From Planctomycetia bacterium (GTDB taxonomy: Bacteria; Planctomycetota; Planctomycetia; Pirellulales; UBA1268), in assembly GCA_026401075.1 (NCBI GenBank), contig JAPLNQ010000250.1:1-37801 (forward strand): a DNA stretch of 37,801 nt. The letters are read 5' to 3'. The position numbers and the translations under genes were made by a program. This document shows positions 1 through 8,347 of this stretch, in pieces. The notes under the pieces are model-generated. The model had not been told where the DNA came from. It did no database searches and saw only the letters and a list, made by a program, of their open reading frames with translations. Position 1 is the stretch's first letter; each line of letters starts with the position of its first letter.

Positions 1-548
1 CCTGGCTTGATGTGGACATAGACATTGTCCGCCTGGCTCAGGTCGGGCGCGTGCGAGCCATGGTAGTGGAAAGTGTACGTGAAGACCGCATTGGAGGGAT
101 CGTGGCCAACTGCAAGATCATTGATGAGGTTCAGCTTGAGCGTGTCGCCGCTGTTGATCTGCAGCATCGTGCCCGGAAAGCCGGCCGGGTACGACTCGTT
201 GTAGGCGTCGAACTGGTAGGCCATGGCGTAGGAGTTGTAGTCACGGTCATCATCCGGGTGGCTGCTGTAGACTTACTGCCCGCCGTAGAGGATCGGATTG
301 GAGTCGAAGCCTGCCGTGACCATCTTCACGTTGGCCTCGAGCACGCCGTTCTGGCTCTTGATCACATCCATCGGCCGCAGATCTGTCTGCTGGGATGCAT
401 ATGCGGTGGGAAAAATAACGTTTTCCGCCGCCATCACCGTCCGCTGCTCAAGCTGCTCGAGGTCGAACTGCCTCTGGACCCGGCTGGCTCCACGGACGGC
501 ATGCTTGCGGACCGGGAAAGACGATCGAAACCAGGTGCGGCGGACCAT
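1..548 (-). pseudogene. Multicopper-oxidase-like exported protein, interrupted by an in-frame stop and cut by the window edge
   Basis: The reading frame opens with an ATG at 548, about 8 nt after an AGAGG ribosome site. Residues 30-36 read LEQLEQR, an N-terminal motif common on large planctomycete exported proteins, followed by VMAAENVIFP. After 91 codons there is a TAA at 275-273, but the same frame continues without another stop to the window edge. That continuation reads like the first cupredoxin domain of a multicopper oxidase: a strand NSGDTLKLNLIND (about 124-162) and the copper-ligand motif HYHGSH (68-51), corresponding to the family's HxHG. Domain continuity across the stop argues that one gene has been interrupted, not that there are two genes. 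It could be a true nonsense mutation or a base error. Other genes here end in TAA, so a reassigned codon is unlikely. The copper-oxidase call is family inference; the rest lies outside the window. Confidence 0.7.
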
Positions 549-591
549 TGGAAGTGCCTCTGAGTGAAACAGGTGTTAAGAACCTTTCATC

Positions 592-608
592 TACTCCAGT
601 AAGGAGTA
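592..608. promoter_or_regulatory. Small perfect inverted repeat upstream of the multicopper-oxidase-like gene
   Basis: TACTCC (592-597) and GGAGTA (603-608) form a perfect 6-bp palindrome with a 5-nt spacer. It lies 44 nt upstream of the ATG at 548, where a promoter or operator would sit. Function is inferred from position only. Confidence 0.25.
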
Positions 609-650
609 TGCGCTCTGTTTCGGTGAGTGCAAGTTTTTGGCGCGGGGGGG

Positions 651-810
651 AAATGGGGACGGGAGCGATTTTCTGGACGCGAAGGAGTTCGGCCCGTGGC
701 CACGAGTTTTTAACTTGTGGAATCGATGCCAGGGACACGGACAAGTTAAAAACTTGCCGCCACGGGGAAACGGCACGTATCGTGCCGAAAAATCGCTCCC
801 GTCCCCATTT
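651..810 (+). repeat. Palindromic intergenic repeat element, copy 1, with 22-bp terminal inverted repeats
   Basis: Perfect 22-bp inverted repeats at 651-672 and 789-810 (core GGGGACGGGAGCGA) bound the element. Inside is a palindromic core at 693-766. Its outer arms are CCCGTGGC / GCCACGGG and its inner arms are AGTTTTTAACTTGT (705-718) / ACAAGTTAAAAACT (741-754), around a 22-nt spacer. A separate hairpin CGGCACG-TAT-CGTGCCG occupies 771-787. The right end shares its last base with the TAA stop (812-810) of the ThiF-like gene. The core recurs at about 19028-19100 (inverted) and 33728-33801. No transposase is encoded, so it is a non-autonomous, REP- or MITE-like element; the class is inferred from structure. 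Confidence 0.85.
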
Positions 811-1847
811 TAGGACCCAAAGTAGCGGGCGACGATTGCCCGGGCCTTCGATTCTTCCCGTGTGCCGGCCACGATCGCCCGGCCGTCGGCAAACACAGAG
901 AGTAGAACCCCTGGCTCGACCTCAGCACGCACCAACCATCGGTTTTCTGTCACGGCTCCGAAGGCCCCGAGCCGGGCTGCTAGGGCTTGAAGATCGACGG
1001 CCCCTGGCCGAGCGGCCGCCACCTGCACGGCGTCGCGGCCACAGATCGCCGCTGCCTGCGTGCCCATCCTGCCCTCGAGCCAGGGAAAATCTCCTGCGCG
1101 ACAGGTCGCGCAGCCCTGCTCGCCGAGCGACGTGAGATCGATCGTCCGCCAGACTCCATCCCAGAGATCGCACGCCAGCAACCGGTTGCCCAACCGATCG
1201 GTCGCGCCGACTACCAGCTTGATCGCCTCCGCTGCCTCGACGGCACCAACCACGATCGCTCCAGGTCCGATGATGCCGGCCGTGTCGCATGTCGGCATCA
1301 CGCCGGGAGCCGGCGGATCGGGAATGAGGCACCGCAGGCAGGCGGTCTTTCCTGGCCGCACGGCCATCACGCGGCCCTCCGCGCCGATCGCGCCGCCATA
1401 CACCCACGGGATGCCATGTCGGCAGGCATATTCGTTGACGATGAACCGGGCCTCGAAGTTGTCGGTGCCGTCCACGATCACATCCACACCGCCGAGGAGC
1501 GACTCTGCATTCGCGGGCGTGAGGTCGGCGACCACCGGTTCGACCTTCGCGGCGGAGTTGATCCGCTGAAGATGAGCCGCTGCGGCTGCGGCCTTGGGCA
1601 CACCGGCAGCCACATCAGTCTCATCGAAGAGCACCTGTCGCGGCAGGTTCGAGAGTTCGGGCACATCGCGGTCGATGATCCGCACGAATCCCACGCCGGC
1701 CCGCACGAGTGTCATCGCCACCACGCTGCCGAGCGCCCCGCAGCCGACGATTGCCACGCGGGCATCGGCAAGCCGCGCCTGCCCTTCGGCACCGAGCGGA
1801 GCGAAGCGAACCTGTCGGGAATAGCGGTCTGGATCGAAGGGTGCCAT
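810..1847 (-). CDS. ThiF/MoeB/HesA-family adenylyltransferase (E1-like)
   Basis: A 345-residue E1-like enzyme. The family adenylates the C-terminal glycine of a ubiquitin-like sulfur carrier (MoaD, ThiS) in the cytoplasm. Visible motifs are the nucleotide-binding GCGALGS (35-41), NLPRQ (67-71), DGTDNFEARFIVNEYA (126-141), a first CxxC at C170/C173, PTCDTAGIIGP with C187 at the MoeB catalytic-cysteine position, and a second CxxC in GCATC. The C-terminal 90 or so residues are not a rhodanese domain but a short module ending in a GRAIVAGT strand. The ATG at 1847 opens directly into the family start (RYSRQVRF). It is the last gene of a three-gene operon, 10 nt after the GH2-like gene. The partner carrier is not in the window, so molybdopterin, thiamine or another pathway cannot be chosen. 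Confidence 0.85.
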   Translation of the reverse strand: MAPFDPDRYSRQVRFAPLGAEGQARLADARVAIVGCGALGSVVAMTLVRAGVGFVRIIDRDVPELSNLPRQVLFDETDVAAGVPKAAAAAAHLQRINSAAKVEPVVADLTPANAESLLGGVDVIVDGTDNFEARFIVNEYACRHGIPWVYGGAIGAEGRVMAVRPGKTACLRCLIPDPPAPGVMPTCDTAGIIGPGAIVVGAVEAAEAIKLVVGATDRLGNRLLACDLWDGVWRTIDLTSLGEQGCATCRAGDFPWLEGRMGTQAAAICGRDAVQVAAARPGAVDLQALAARLGAFGAVTENRWLVRAEVEPGVLLSVFADGRAIVAGTREESKARAIVARYFGS

Positions 1848-1857
1848 GCAACGGATG

Positions 1858-2895
1858 CTACCACGCCGCCGACAGATACCCTGCCCAGTCCCAGGGGAGC
1901 TGCGTCGCTCCCTCAGCCAGCCCCCAGGCGGCCAGGGCAGCCTGCAGCCGATCGCAGTCCTGACGGTGCTCCACCGAGCCTCCCGTGGCAACGGCCCGCT
2001 GGGCCACCAGCGGCGTGTTCGCTTTCCACAACCGCCAGCCATGGTGCGGCAGGCCATCAAGGGGAAGATCGACCACGATGCAATCCACCGCGTCGGCGAC
2101 CAATGCCGGCACCGCATCCGGGGGCTGCGTGCCATCGACTTCCAGACCCACGAGCATCGTGCCCTTGAGCGGCCGCACGCCAGCAACAATCGCCATGCTC
2201 TCTTCCGCGTTCGCCGTCCGCGGCACCACCGCAAGGACGACCGACGGACGCAACGCCCACCCGGCGATCCGTCTGGCCGCCGTATCGCGATCGAACGGCT
2301 GGTCATCGACACTCCTGAGCACGGCAATGATGGCCACGCCCGCCTGATCGGCGGCTTCGCAGATCGCGTCGGAAGGATCGTCGATGACGGCGGCGGCGGA
2401 GAGACTCCGCAGCGACGTTGGTTCGAAGCCCATCGGGGAAATCGTCACACCGCGCGGCACCCACCGTCTGCCTTCGAGCCAGAGCGACCTGCCACGCACG
2501 CCCAGCCGCCGGAGGCCGACCATCCGGTCGACGACGGCGACGGTTTGATCGCCACGTTGCACCTCCGCCTGCAGCCGGTAGAGATTGGGAAGCTCGGGCG
2601 TCCAGTAGGCGGGCTCGGTGAACACGGCCCGCGCGAGGGCCTGCCCCGCAGCGCCGGCTGCGGGATGATCGGCCGTGACGTCGACAAGCTTCACCGTCGT
2701 CGGCAGCGTCATGTCGCGGCCTCGGCGCGGCCCCACGAGCGTGCCCGTCAGATGCAGCGGGTCGCCGCCCATCCGGCAGTCCGAGATCCGCACCATGATC
2801 TCGGCCCGCATGTCGTCGGCGCGTCCAGCCAGGATCGCCAGTGGCAGCGACGGGCCGGAAGGCGTCACGGGGAATTCCTTCTGCTGATGGCTCAA
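1858..2895 (-). CDS. GH2-like beta-sandwich protein, function unknown
   Basis: A 345-residue protein. Residues around 95-150 (AYWTPELPNLYRLQAEV, then GLRRLGVRGRSLWLEGRRW) match the Ig-like sandwich and strand order found in glycoside hydrolase family 2, where LWSPE-NPYLY is followed by a GFR and a 'NGKP' strand. The rest resembles a degenerate TIM-barrel half, but I see no NE catalytic acid/base motif or obvious nucleophile, and no signal peptide, so activity is doubtful. The start taken is a TTG at 2895 whose last two bases overlap the TGA stop of the acyl synthetase; an ATG 28 codons later (2811) is the alternative. The overlap implies translational coupling. Its role beside an acyl synthetase and an E1-like enzyme is not clear. 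Confidence 0.65.
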   Translation of the reverse strand: MSHQQKEFPVTPSGPSLPLAILAGRADDMRAEIMVRISDCRMGGDPLHLTGTLVGPRRGRDMTLPTTVKLVDVTADHPAAGAAGQALARAVFTEPAYWTPELPNLYRLQAEVQRGDQTVAVVDRMVGLRRLGVRGRSLWLEGRRWVPRGVTISPMGFEPTSLRSLSAAAVIDDPSDAICEAADQAGVAIIAVLRSVDDQPFDRDTAARRIAGWALRPSVVLAVVPRTANAEESMAIVAGVRPLKGTMLVGLEVDGTQPPDAVPALVADAVDCIVVDLPLDGLPHHGWRLWKANTPLVAQRAVATGGSVEHRQDCDRLQAALAAWGLAEGATQLPWDWAGYLSAAW

Positions 2896-4493
2896 GCTGG
2901 GAACCGCTGCCGGGCCATCTCGCCAAGATGCCGCAGATCGAGCTTCCCCGATCCAAGCACTGGCAGCTCACCGATCTCGGCGAAGCTGCCGGTCGACGGC
3001 ACCCAGAGATTTGGCAGGCCACGTTCCAGCAGCATACGCACGATCTCAGACGGGCTCTTGGTGATCGGTAGATGAAAGACGATCAGTCGCTCCCCCTTGG
3101 CAGCATCGGGAACGGACGTCACCACCGCCAGCAATTCCCCTTCCGCGGCGCCCAGCGACTCATTCACCGCCTCCTCGATGGTGAGGTGCGGCACCATCTC
3201 GCCACCGATCTTGGAAAACCGGCTCTCGCGGCCGGTGATCGTGATAAACCCTTCGGCATCGAGCCTGGCGATGTCACCCGTGCAATACCATCCGTCGTGC
3301 ACCACCTTCGCCGTCAGGTCGGGCCGATTGAGATAGCCCTGCATGACGTTTGGTCCGCTGATCCAGAGCATGCCATCCTCGCCGACAGGCAGTTCCTTCA
3401 GGCTGTCGCGTTCGGTGATCCGCGCCCGGCAGCCGAGGATCGGCTGTCCTACCGTGCCTTCCCGCGCATCGACCGGCCGGCCCGGCACATGCCGCGACGC
3501 TGGCACGTTGGCCGCCACCAGCGGCGAGAGTTCGGTCGCACCATAAGCCTCGCTGGGCCGCAAGCCAAACCGCTTCTCGAAAGCATCGCAGACCTCCTTC
3601 GGCAGCTTCTCGGCGGCGCCAAACACCGCCTCCAGCGTCGAGAAATCCTCCGCCGGCGTCCGCCGCGTGTAATAGCGCAGGAAGGTGGGCGTCGCCATCA
3701 GGAGGGTGGCGTGAAATTCACGCGCCAGCCGACCGACCGCCTGCGCGTCGCGCGGATCGGTGTGGTAGACGACGGCGGGCTCGAGCGCCAGCGGCGTCCA
3801 GAGCGTGGTCGTGTAGCCATAGGAATGGAAGAACGGCAGCACGCCCAGCGCCACGTCGGCCGCGGAGATGTGCAACATGCTTTCGATCGCCCGAACCTGT
3901 GAGCCGACGTTCTCCAGCGTGAGCACGACTCCCTTGGGATCGCCGGTGGAGCCCGACGTGAAGATCACGGTGAGCACGTCGTCGGAACGGATCCGGTCGA
4001 GTCCGAGAAGTTTCTCGAGCAGGCCGACCGGAGTGATCGTGGCGTGGACGAACGCCCGGATCTTGTCGAACGTGCCAAGCTGCTTCCGCAGGTTGCCGGC
4101 ATCGAGCAGCTTCGCGCCCGCGTCGAGCTTGACCCGACTGAGAAAGGCCGGGCTCGAGATCACGTGCTTCAGTCCCGCCCGCTCGATGCAGAGGTCGAGG
4201 ATGGCCTGGGACGTCGTGTAGTTGAGGTTCACCGCCACGCGGCCCGAGAGAGCCAGTGCCGCATTCACCACCGCAGCTCCCGCCGTCGGTGGCAGCAGCA
4301 CGCCCACCATCTTCTCGTCGGCCGCGAGCACGCGATCGAGCACGGCCTTCGCGGCAAAGATCCGAGTCAAAACTTCCCGACCGGTGAGCCGCGTGCCGAG
4401 TGAATCGGCCATCTTGAGTCGGCCGCCGGCGCTGCGGCAGGCCCGCAGCAGCAGACGCTGCAACACCATCGGTTGTTCGGTCGTGTTGGGCAT
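2892..4493 (-). CDS. AMP-dependent acyl-CoA/acyl-ACP synthetase
   Basis: A 533-residue ANL-superfamily enzyme that activates a carboxylic (probably fatty) acid through an acyl-AMP. Motifs in order: [10 protein letters not shown] (A3 P-loop, residues 179-188), [12 protein letters not shown] (typical of the Aas-like acyl-ACP ligase branch), [38 protein letters not shown] and a C-terminal lysine in [10 protein letters not shown]. No acyltransferase domain is fused, unlike E. coli Aas. The ATG at 4493 was chosen because the upstream continuation of the frame has no family similarity and runs into the leuS promoter region; ATG 4469 is possible. It is first in the operon with the GH2-like and ThiF-like genes. 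Acyl-ACP versus acyl-CoA specificity is inference. Confidence 0.88.
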   Translation of the reverse strand: MPNTTEQPMVLQRLLLRACRSAGGRLKMADSLGTRLTGREVLTRIFAAKAVLDRVLAADEKMVGVLLPPTAGAAVVNAALALSGRVAVNLNYTTSQAILDLCIERAGLKHVISSPAFLSRVKLDAGAKLLDAGNLRKQLGTFDKIRAFVHATITPVGLLEKLLGLDRIRSDDVLTVIFTSGSTGDPKGVVLTLENVGSQVRAIESMLHISAADVALGVLPFFHSYGYTTTLWTPLALEPAVVYHTDPRDAQAVGRLAREFHATLLMATPTFLRYYTRRTPAEDFSTLEAVFGAAEKLPKEVCDAFEKRFGLRPSEAYGATELSPLVAANVPASRHVPGRPVDAREGTVGQPILGCRARITERDSLKELPVGEDGMLWISGPNVMQGYLNRPDLTAKVVHDGWYCTGDIARLDAEGFITITGRESRFSKIGGEMVPHLTIEEAVNESLGAAEGELLAVVTSVPDAAKGERLIVFHLPITKSPSEIVRMLLERGLPNLWVPSTGSFAEIGELPVLGSGKLDLRHLGEMARQRFPA

Positions 4494-4513
4494 GAGTGGG
4501 TCCGGAGTGCTGT

Positions 4514-4555
4514 TATGGGCGGGCTCGTTGCCCATACCCCGCGGGGCATTAGAAT
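4514..4555 (+). promoter_or_regulatory. Candidate leuS promoter with nested palindromes in a divergent intergenic region
   Basis: TTGCCC (4528-4533) and TAGAAT (4550-4555) are separated by 16 nt, a plausible sigma-70 promoter reading towards leuS with a leader of about 80 nt. The -35 box lies in the right arm of an inverted repeat TATGGGC (4514-4520) / GCCCATA (4530-4536), and CCCCGCGGGG (about 4537-4546) sits in the spacer. The acyl-synthetase operon starts on the other strand at 4493. Prediction only. Confidence 0.35.
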
Positions 4556-4644
4556 CGGCCGGTCCCGGGCTGACCAGTTCAACCCGAAGCAGGCACGTTT
4601 CCCTTCCCGTGCGCCGCCCGCGCACAGTTCTCCGGATCCCAGAG

Positions 4645-7452
4645 ATGCCCCGCTACCAGCCGTCCCAGATCGAACCGAAGTGGCAGGCCTGGTGGGACGC
4701 GCACGGCACCTTCGCCACGCCGCGGCTGCCTGCGAGCCGCAAGACGTATGTGCTCGACATGTTCCCCTACCCCAGCGGCGACGGGCTGCACGTGGGCCAC
4801 CCTGAGGGCTACACCGCCACCGATATCGTGGCCCGGTTCGAGCGGATGCGGGGCACGACCGTGATGCATCCGATGGGCTTCGACGCCTTTGGCCTGCCTG
4901 CGGAGGAGCATGCGATCCGCACCGGCACACCGCCGCGGGAGAGCACCGAGCGCAACATCGACACGTTCCGCCGTCAGCTGAAGATGCTCGGCTTCAGTTA
5001 CGACTGGAACCGTTCGCTGGCAACGACCGACCCCGAATACGTCCGCTGGACGCAGTGGATTTTCCTCCAGCTCTTCGACACCTGGTTCGACGCCGCCCTG
5101 CAGAAGGGCCGGCCGATCGCCGAACTGCCGATTCCCGCCGAGGTCGCAGGCCAAGGTGAAGCGGCCGTCACGGCCTACCGCGACACTCACCGGCTCGCCT
5201 ACCAGTCGGAGGCGCCGGTGAACTGGTGCCCCGCGCTCGGCACGGTGCTGGCCAACGAGGAGGTGATCGGCGGAGTGAGCGAGCGGGGCGGCCATCCGGT
5301 GGTGCGGATTCCGCTGCGGCAATGGATGCTGCGGATCACCGCCTACGCCGACCGGCTCGACCGCGAACTTGAGGGCCTCGACTGGTCTGCGAGCATCAAG
5401 AAGCTCCAGCGCGACTGGATCGGCCGGAGCACCGGCGCCGAGGTCGATTTCTTCATCGCGGCGACTGAAGGCGGCGCGACCGCTTTCGATGCGGCCTGCC
5501 AGCAGTGGAAAAAGCTGCGTGCCGAAGCCGGCCTCCCGGAGCGTGCCCCCGACGACGTACTCCGCGTCTACACGACCCGCCCCGACACGCTCTACGGCGT
5601 GACTTTCATGGTCATCGCGCCAGAGCACCCGATGCTCGACCGGCTCACGACGCCAGCGCAGCGTGAGGCGATCCGCAGCTATTGCGAGGCGGCGTCGCGG
5701 AAGAGCGATCTCGACCGCACCGACCTGGCCCGCGACAAGACGGGCGTGTTCACCGGCTCGTGTGTCGTGCATCCGCTCTCGGGCAAGCCGATTCCTGTCT
5801 GGGTGGCCGACTATGTGCTGGCGTCGTATGGCACCGGCGCGATCATGGCCGTGCCAGCACACGACGATCGCGACCTTGAATTCGCCCAGACGTTTGGGCT
5901 CGATGTGGTGACCGTGGTGGAGCCAGCCGACGGCACCGCCCTGGCGGCAGGAGAACTCTTCGCGGGAGACGGCGTGGCGATCGCGTCGGGACCCTACACC
6001 GGCCTCGATACGCGGGCGTTCATCACGCGGGTGTCGCACGATCTCGAGGCCGCCGGCCTCGGCCGGCCGGCGGTCAACTACAAGCTCCGCGACTGGCTCT
6101 TCAGCCGGCAGCGGTTCTGGGGCGAGCCGTTTCCGATCCTGCACGAAGTCGACGCCGAAGGCCGCCCCACCGGCGCGATCCGCGCCGTGGACGAACGCGA
6201 GCTCCCAGTGAACCTGCCGCACCTCACCGACTTCAAGCCAGGCAAGACGCCTGATCCGCCGCTGTCGAGGTCTCCGGCCGACTGGCTCTTCCTTGAGCGC
6301 GACGGCAAACGCTACCGCCGCGAGACCAACACGATGCCGCAATGGGCCGGCTCCTGCTGGTATTACCTCCGCTTTCTCGACCCCGGCAACACCGACCGCT
6401 TCCTCGATCCCGAGATTGAGAAGGCCTGGATGCCGGTTGATCTCTATGTGGGCGGCGCGGAGCACGCCGTGCTCCACCTGCTCTACAGCCGGTTCTGGCA
6501 CAAGGTGCTCTTCGACCGCGGCCATGTCTCACATCCCGAGCCGTTCGGCAAGCTCGTGAACCAGGGGATGATCCTCGGCGAGATGGAGTTCACCGGCTAC
6601 CGCAGCGTGAAGGGTGGCTGGGTCATGGCGGGCCAGCAGGGGGAGGGGGATTCCCCGGTGAAGGTTCGCGCCGATCAGGTTGAGAAGCAGGGAGAGCACT
6701 TCGTGCTCCGCGACGCGCCCAAGATCCGCGTCGAGAGCCGGGCCCACAAGATGTCGAAGAGCCGCGGCAACGTGGTGAATCCCGACCAGGTCGTCCGCGA
6801 CCACGGCGCCGACAGCTTGAGGCTCTACGAGATGTTCATGGGACCGCTCGAGGCGACGAAGCCCTGGAGCACGGCGGGCGTGGGGGGCGTACGTGGGTTT
6901 CTCGACCGCTGCTGGCGGCTCGTCGTCGATGAGCGGGCCGACGAGATCACGCTGGCAACGCAGGTCTGCGACGATGCCCCGACCGACGACCAGCTTCGCG
7001 AGATCAACCGCACGGTCGACAAGGTGACAAGGGACATCCAGGCGCTCTCCTTTAATACAGCCATCGCGCGGATGATGGAGTTCGTGAATTTCTGCACGCC
7101 GCTCGACCGGCGGCCGCGGGCGATTCTCGAGCCCTTTGTGACGGTGCTCGCCCCCTTCGCGCCGCATCTCGCCGAGGAACTCTGGGAGATTCTCGGCCGG
7201 CCGGCCCCGATGTCGTTGGCCGCCTGGCCTGCCGTCGAGGAGAAGTGGCTCAAGGACGACACCGTCGAAATCCCGGTGCAGATTCAGGGGAAGCTCCGCG
7301 GCCGCGTGGTGGTGCCCGCCGATGCCGACGCTGAGGCGATGAAGGCGGCCGCACTGGCCGATCCGAAGATCGCAGAACTGATCGCCGGCAAGGAAATCGC
7401 CAAGGTCGTCGCGGTTCCCGGGCGACTCGTGAACTTCGTGTTGAAGGGCTGA
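4645..7452 (+). CDS. leuS: Leucyl-tRNA synthetase
   Basis: A 935-residue class Ia aminoacyl-tRNA synthetase that charges tRNA-Leu in the cytoplasm. The N-terminus [14 protein letters not shown] is the family signature. The HIGH motif appears as HVGHPEGY at residues 49-56, with LPAEEHAI nearby. The editing (CP1) domain follows, including [12 protein letters not shown] and the strand [15 protein letters not shown]. Then come the [15 protein letters not shown] region, the catalytic KMSKSRGN loop at about 702-709, and the anticodon-binding and C-terminal domains ending in [13 protein letters not shown]. The ATG at 4645 begins at the conserved family start; the open frame upstream (from 4222) is antisense to the acyl-synthetase gene and was discarded. 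The stop is only 14 bp from the convergent hicB stop. Confidence 0.97.
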   Translation: MPRYQPSQIEPKWQAWWDAHGTFATPRLPASRKTYVLDMFPYPSGDGLHVGHPEGYTATDIVARFERMRGTTVMHPMGFDAFGLPAEEHAIRTGTPPRESTERNIDTFRRQLKMLGFSYDWNRSLATTDPEYVRWTQWIFLQLFDTWFDAALQKGRPIAELPIPAEVAGQGEAAVTAYRDTHRLAYQSEAPVNWCPALGTVLANEEVIGGVSERGGHPVVRIPLRQWMLRITAYADRLDRELEGLDWSASIKKLQRDWIGRSTGAEVDFFIAATEGGATAFDAACQQWKKLRAEAGLPERAPDDVLRVYTTRPDTLYGVTFMVIAPEHPMLDRLTTPAQREAIRSYCEAASRKSDLDRTDLARDKTGVFTGSCVVHPLSGKPIPVWVADYVLASYGTGAIMAVPAHDDRDLEFAQTFGLDVVTVVEPADGTALAAGELFAGDGVAIASGPYTGLDTRAFITRVSHDLEAAGLGRPAVNYKLRDWLFSRQRFWGEPFPILHEVDAEGRPTGAIRAVDERELPVNLPHLTDFKPGKTPDPPLSRSPADWLFLERDGKRYRRETNTMPQWAGSCWYYLRFLDPGNTDRFLDPEIEKAWMPVDLYVGGAEHAVLHLLYSRFWHKVLFDRGHVSHPEPFGKLVNQGMILGEMEFTGYRSVKGGWVMAGQQGEGDSPVKVRADQVEKQGEHFVLRDAPKIRVESRAHKMSKSRGNVVNPDQVVRDHGADSLRLYEMFMGPLEATKPWSTAGVGGVRGFLDRCWRLVVDERADEITLATQVCDDAPTDDQLREINRTVDKVTRDIQALSFNTAIARMMEFVNFCTPLDRRPRAILEPFVTVLAPFAPHLAEELWEILGRPAPMSLAAWPAVEEKWLKDDTVEIPVQIQGKLRGRVVVPADADAEAMKAAALADPKIAELIAGKEIAKVVAVPGRLVNFVLKG

Positions 7453-7466
7453 GATGCCCGCGGTGT

Positions 7467-7958
7467 CTACCCGGCCGACAGCGTTTTTTCGATCGCCTCG
7501 ACGGCCAGATCGTTGATGCTTCGATTGGCACTGGCGGCCCGCAGTGCGAGCAGCCGATGGAGATCAGAGCCGAGCCGCAGCTGGAACTTTCCGCTGAAGC
7601 GTCTGCCCACGAGACTTGTCGGGAGCGGCCGTCCTTCCCGTCGATAGATTTCCAGCCAGTCCTCGACGACGGCACACAACTGCCGAAAGACGTCGGCCTC
7701 CTCGTCGCCGTGGCAGCACCGTCCCACGAGCGGCGGCGCACTCCCCACGTAGCAGCCGTCTTCGGGGCTCCATTCCACGATCTTCACAAAGCCATGGTCC
7801 GGAGGAGACGACCGGCCGGCGGCGCCCCCCCGCTTGGTCGGCGGCCTGACGGCGGCAGGCCGCACGGACCGCTGGCCCGAGGCAGGAGCGGCATCAATCT
7901 GCCCCGGCTTCGGGCTCTGTCGAGGGCTTCTCGTTGTGCCTGGCTTTTTGGATGGCAT
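7467..7958 (-). CDS. hicB: HicB-family antitoxin
   Basis: A 163-residue antitoxin of a type II HicAB pair; it neutralises HicA and usually autorepresses the operon. Residues 1-52 are a basic, Pro/Ala-rich, probably disordered extension. Residues 54-115 (DHGFVKIVEWSPEDGCYVG, then LCAVVEDWLEIYRREGRPLP) match the HicB RNase-H-like fold, and residues 120-160 (GKFQLRLGSDLHRLLALRA, ending NRSINDLAVEAIEKTL) form a ribbon-helix-helix DNA-binding tail. The ATG at 7958 follows an AAGGA site by about 8 nt and lies inside the end of hicA, a 65-nt overlap; a GTG at 7865 would remove the overlap but lacks a ribosome site. Order toxin-antitoxin is the usual one. Confidence 0.85.
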   Translation of the reverse strand: MPSKKPGTTRSPRQSPKPGQIDAAPASGQRSVRPAAVRPPTKRGGAAGRSSPPDHGFVKIVEWSPEDGCYVGSAPPLVGRCCHGDEEADVFRQLCAVVEDWLEIYRREGRPLPTSLVGRRFSGKFQLRLGSDLHRLLALRAASANRSINDLAVEAIEKTLSAG

Positions 7959-8130
7959 GGCGCACTTCCTTTTCCTGATAGGGCTTGGCATCGCTCCCGT
8001 CGCGACCGGAAATCGTGACCCGTGAGAAGCTTTCAGCATGGAGGAAATTGCGGTGGCTTCCCTTCCCGCCGTGATTGACGAAGCCGACACGCTCGAGATC
8101 GGCGACCAGCTGTCGTATTTTTCGCGGCAT
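7894..8130 (-). CDS. hicA: HicA-family mRNA interferase toxin
   Basis: A 78-residue YcfA/HicA toxin, a double-stranded-RNA-binding-like fold that cleaves mRNA. The start MPRKIRQLVADLERVGF is typical, the catalytic histidine lies in GGKGSHRNF, and the fold closes with VTISGRDG followed by KPYQEKEVRHAIQKA. ATG at 8130. It is the first gene of the operon and overlaps hicB by 65 nt. The predicted promoter and palindrome immediately upstream (8151-8179) suggest autorepression. Confidence 0.9.
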   Translation of the reverse strand: MPRKIRQLVADLERVGFVNHGGKGSHRNFLHAESFSRVTISGRDGSDAKPYQEKEVRHAIQKARHNEKPSTEPEAGAD

Positions 8131-8150
8131 GGTAGCGGACTCTTTCCCTC

Positions 8151-8179
8151 ATAGTACCACTGTGGTATCACTCTCGCAA
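8151..8179 (-). promoter_or_regulatory. hicAB promoter with operator-like palindrome
   Basis: On the minus strand TTGCGA (8179-8174) and TACTAT (8156-8151) are separated by 17 nt, placing a start point about 14 nt before hicA. The palindrome TACCAC-T-GTGGTA (8155-8167) fills the spacer and touches the -10 box. This is the expected position for a ribbon-helix-helix operator, so binding by HicB is likely but inferred. Confidence 0.6.
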
Positions 8180-8347
8180 GCCTTGGCAGGCACGGTGAAT
8201 CTCCGCCGCATATCCCGGCGAAGCCCGACCATTGCCCGTCGGAGGGTGAGTTTTTCGGGGCCCACGACATCTTGAGGGTGACCGCCGGCCGGATACGCTC
8301 GTTCTCCTCGCTACGGCCCGCCCAACTCCCTGACAACCACCGCCGAC

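Noticed and set aside
12-563. A 183-codon plus-strand frame opposite the multicopper-oxidase-like gene
   Set aside because: The minus strand shows cupredoxin motifs on both sides of the stop, while the plus frame shows none.
591-776. Small frames translating repeat DNA into a GGKFLTCPCP-like peptide, also seen near 19083
   Set aside because: The shared peptide is only the translated palindromic repeat; it has no ribosome sites or independent conservation.
4579-6525. A 648-codon open frame on the minus strand antisense to leuS
   Set aside because: It is a shadow of GC-rich codon structure: leuS has all motifs on the other strand, and the antisense translation is Arg/His/Ala-rich with no domain.
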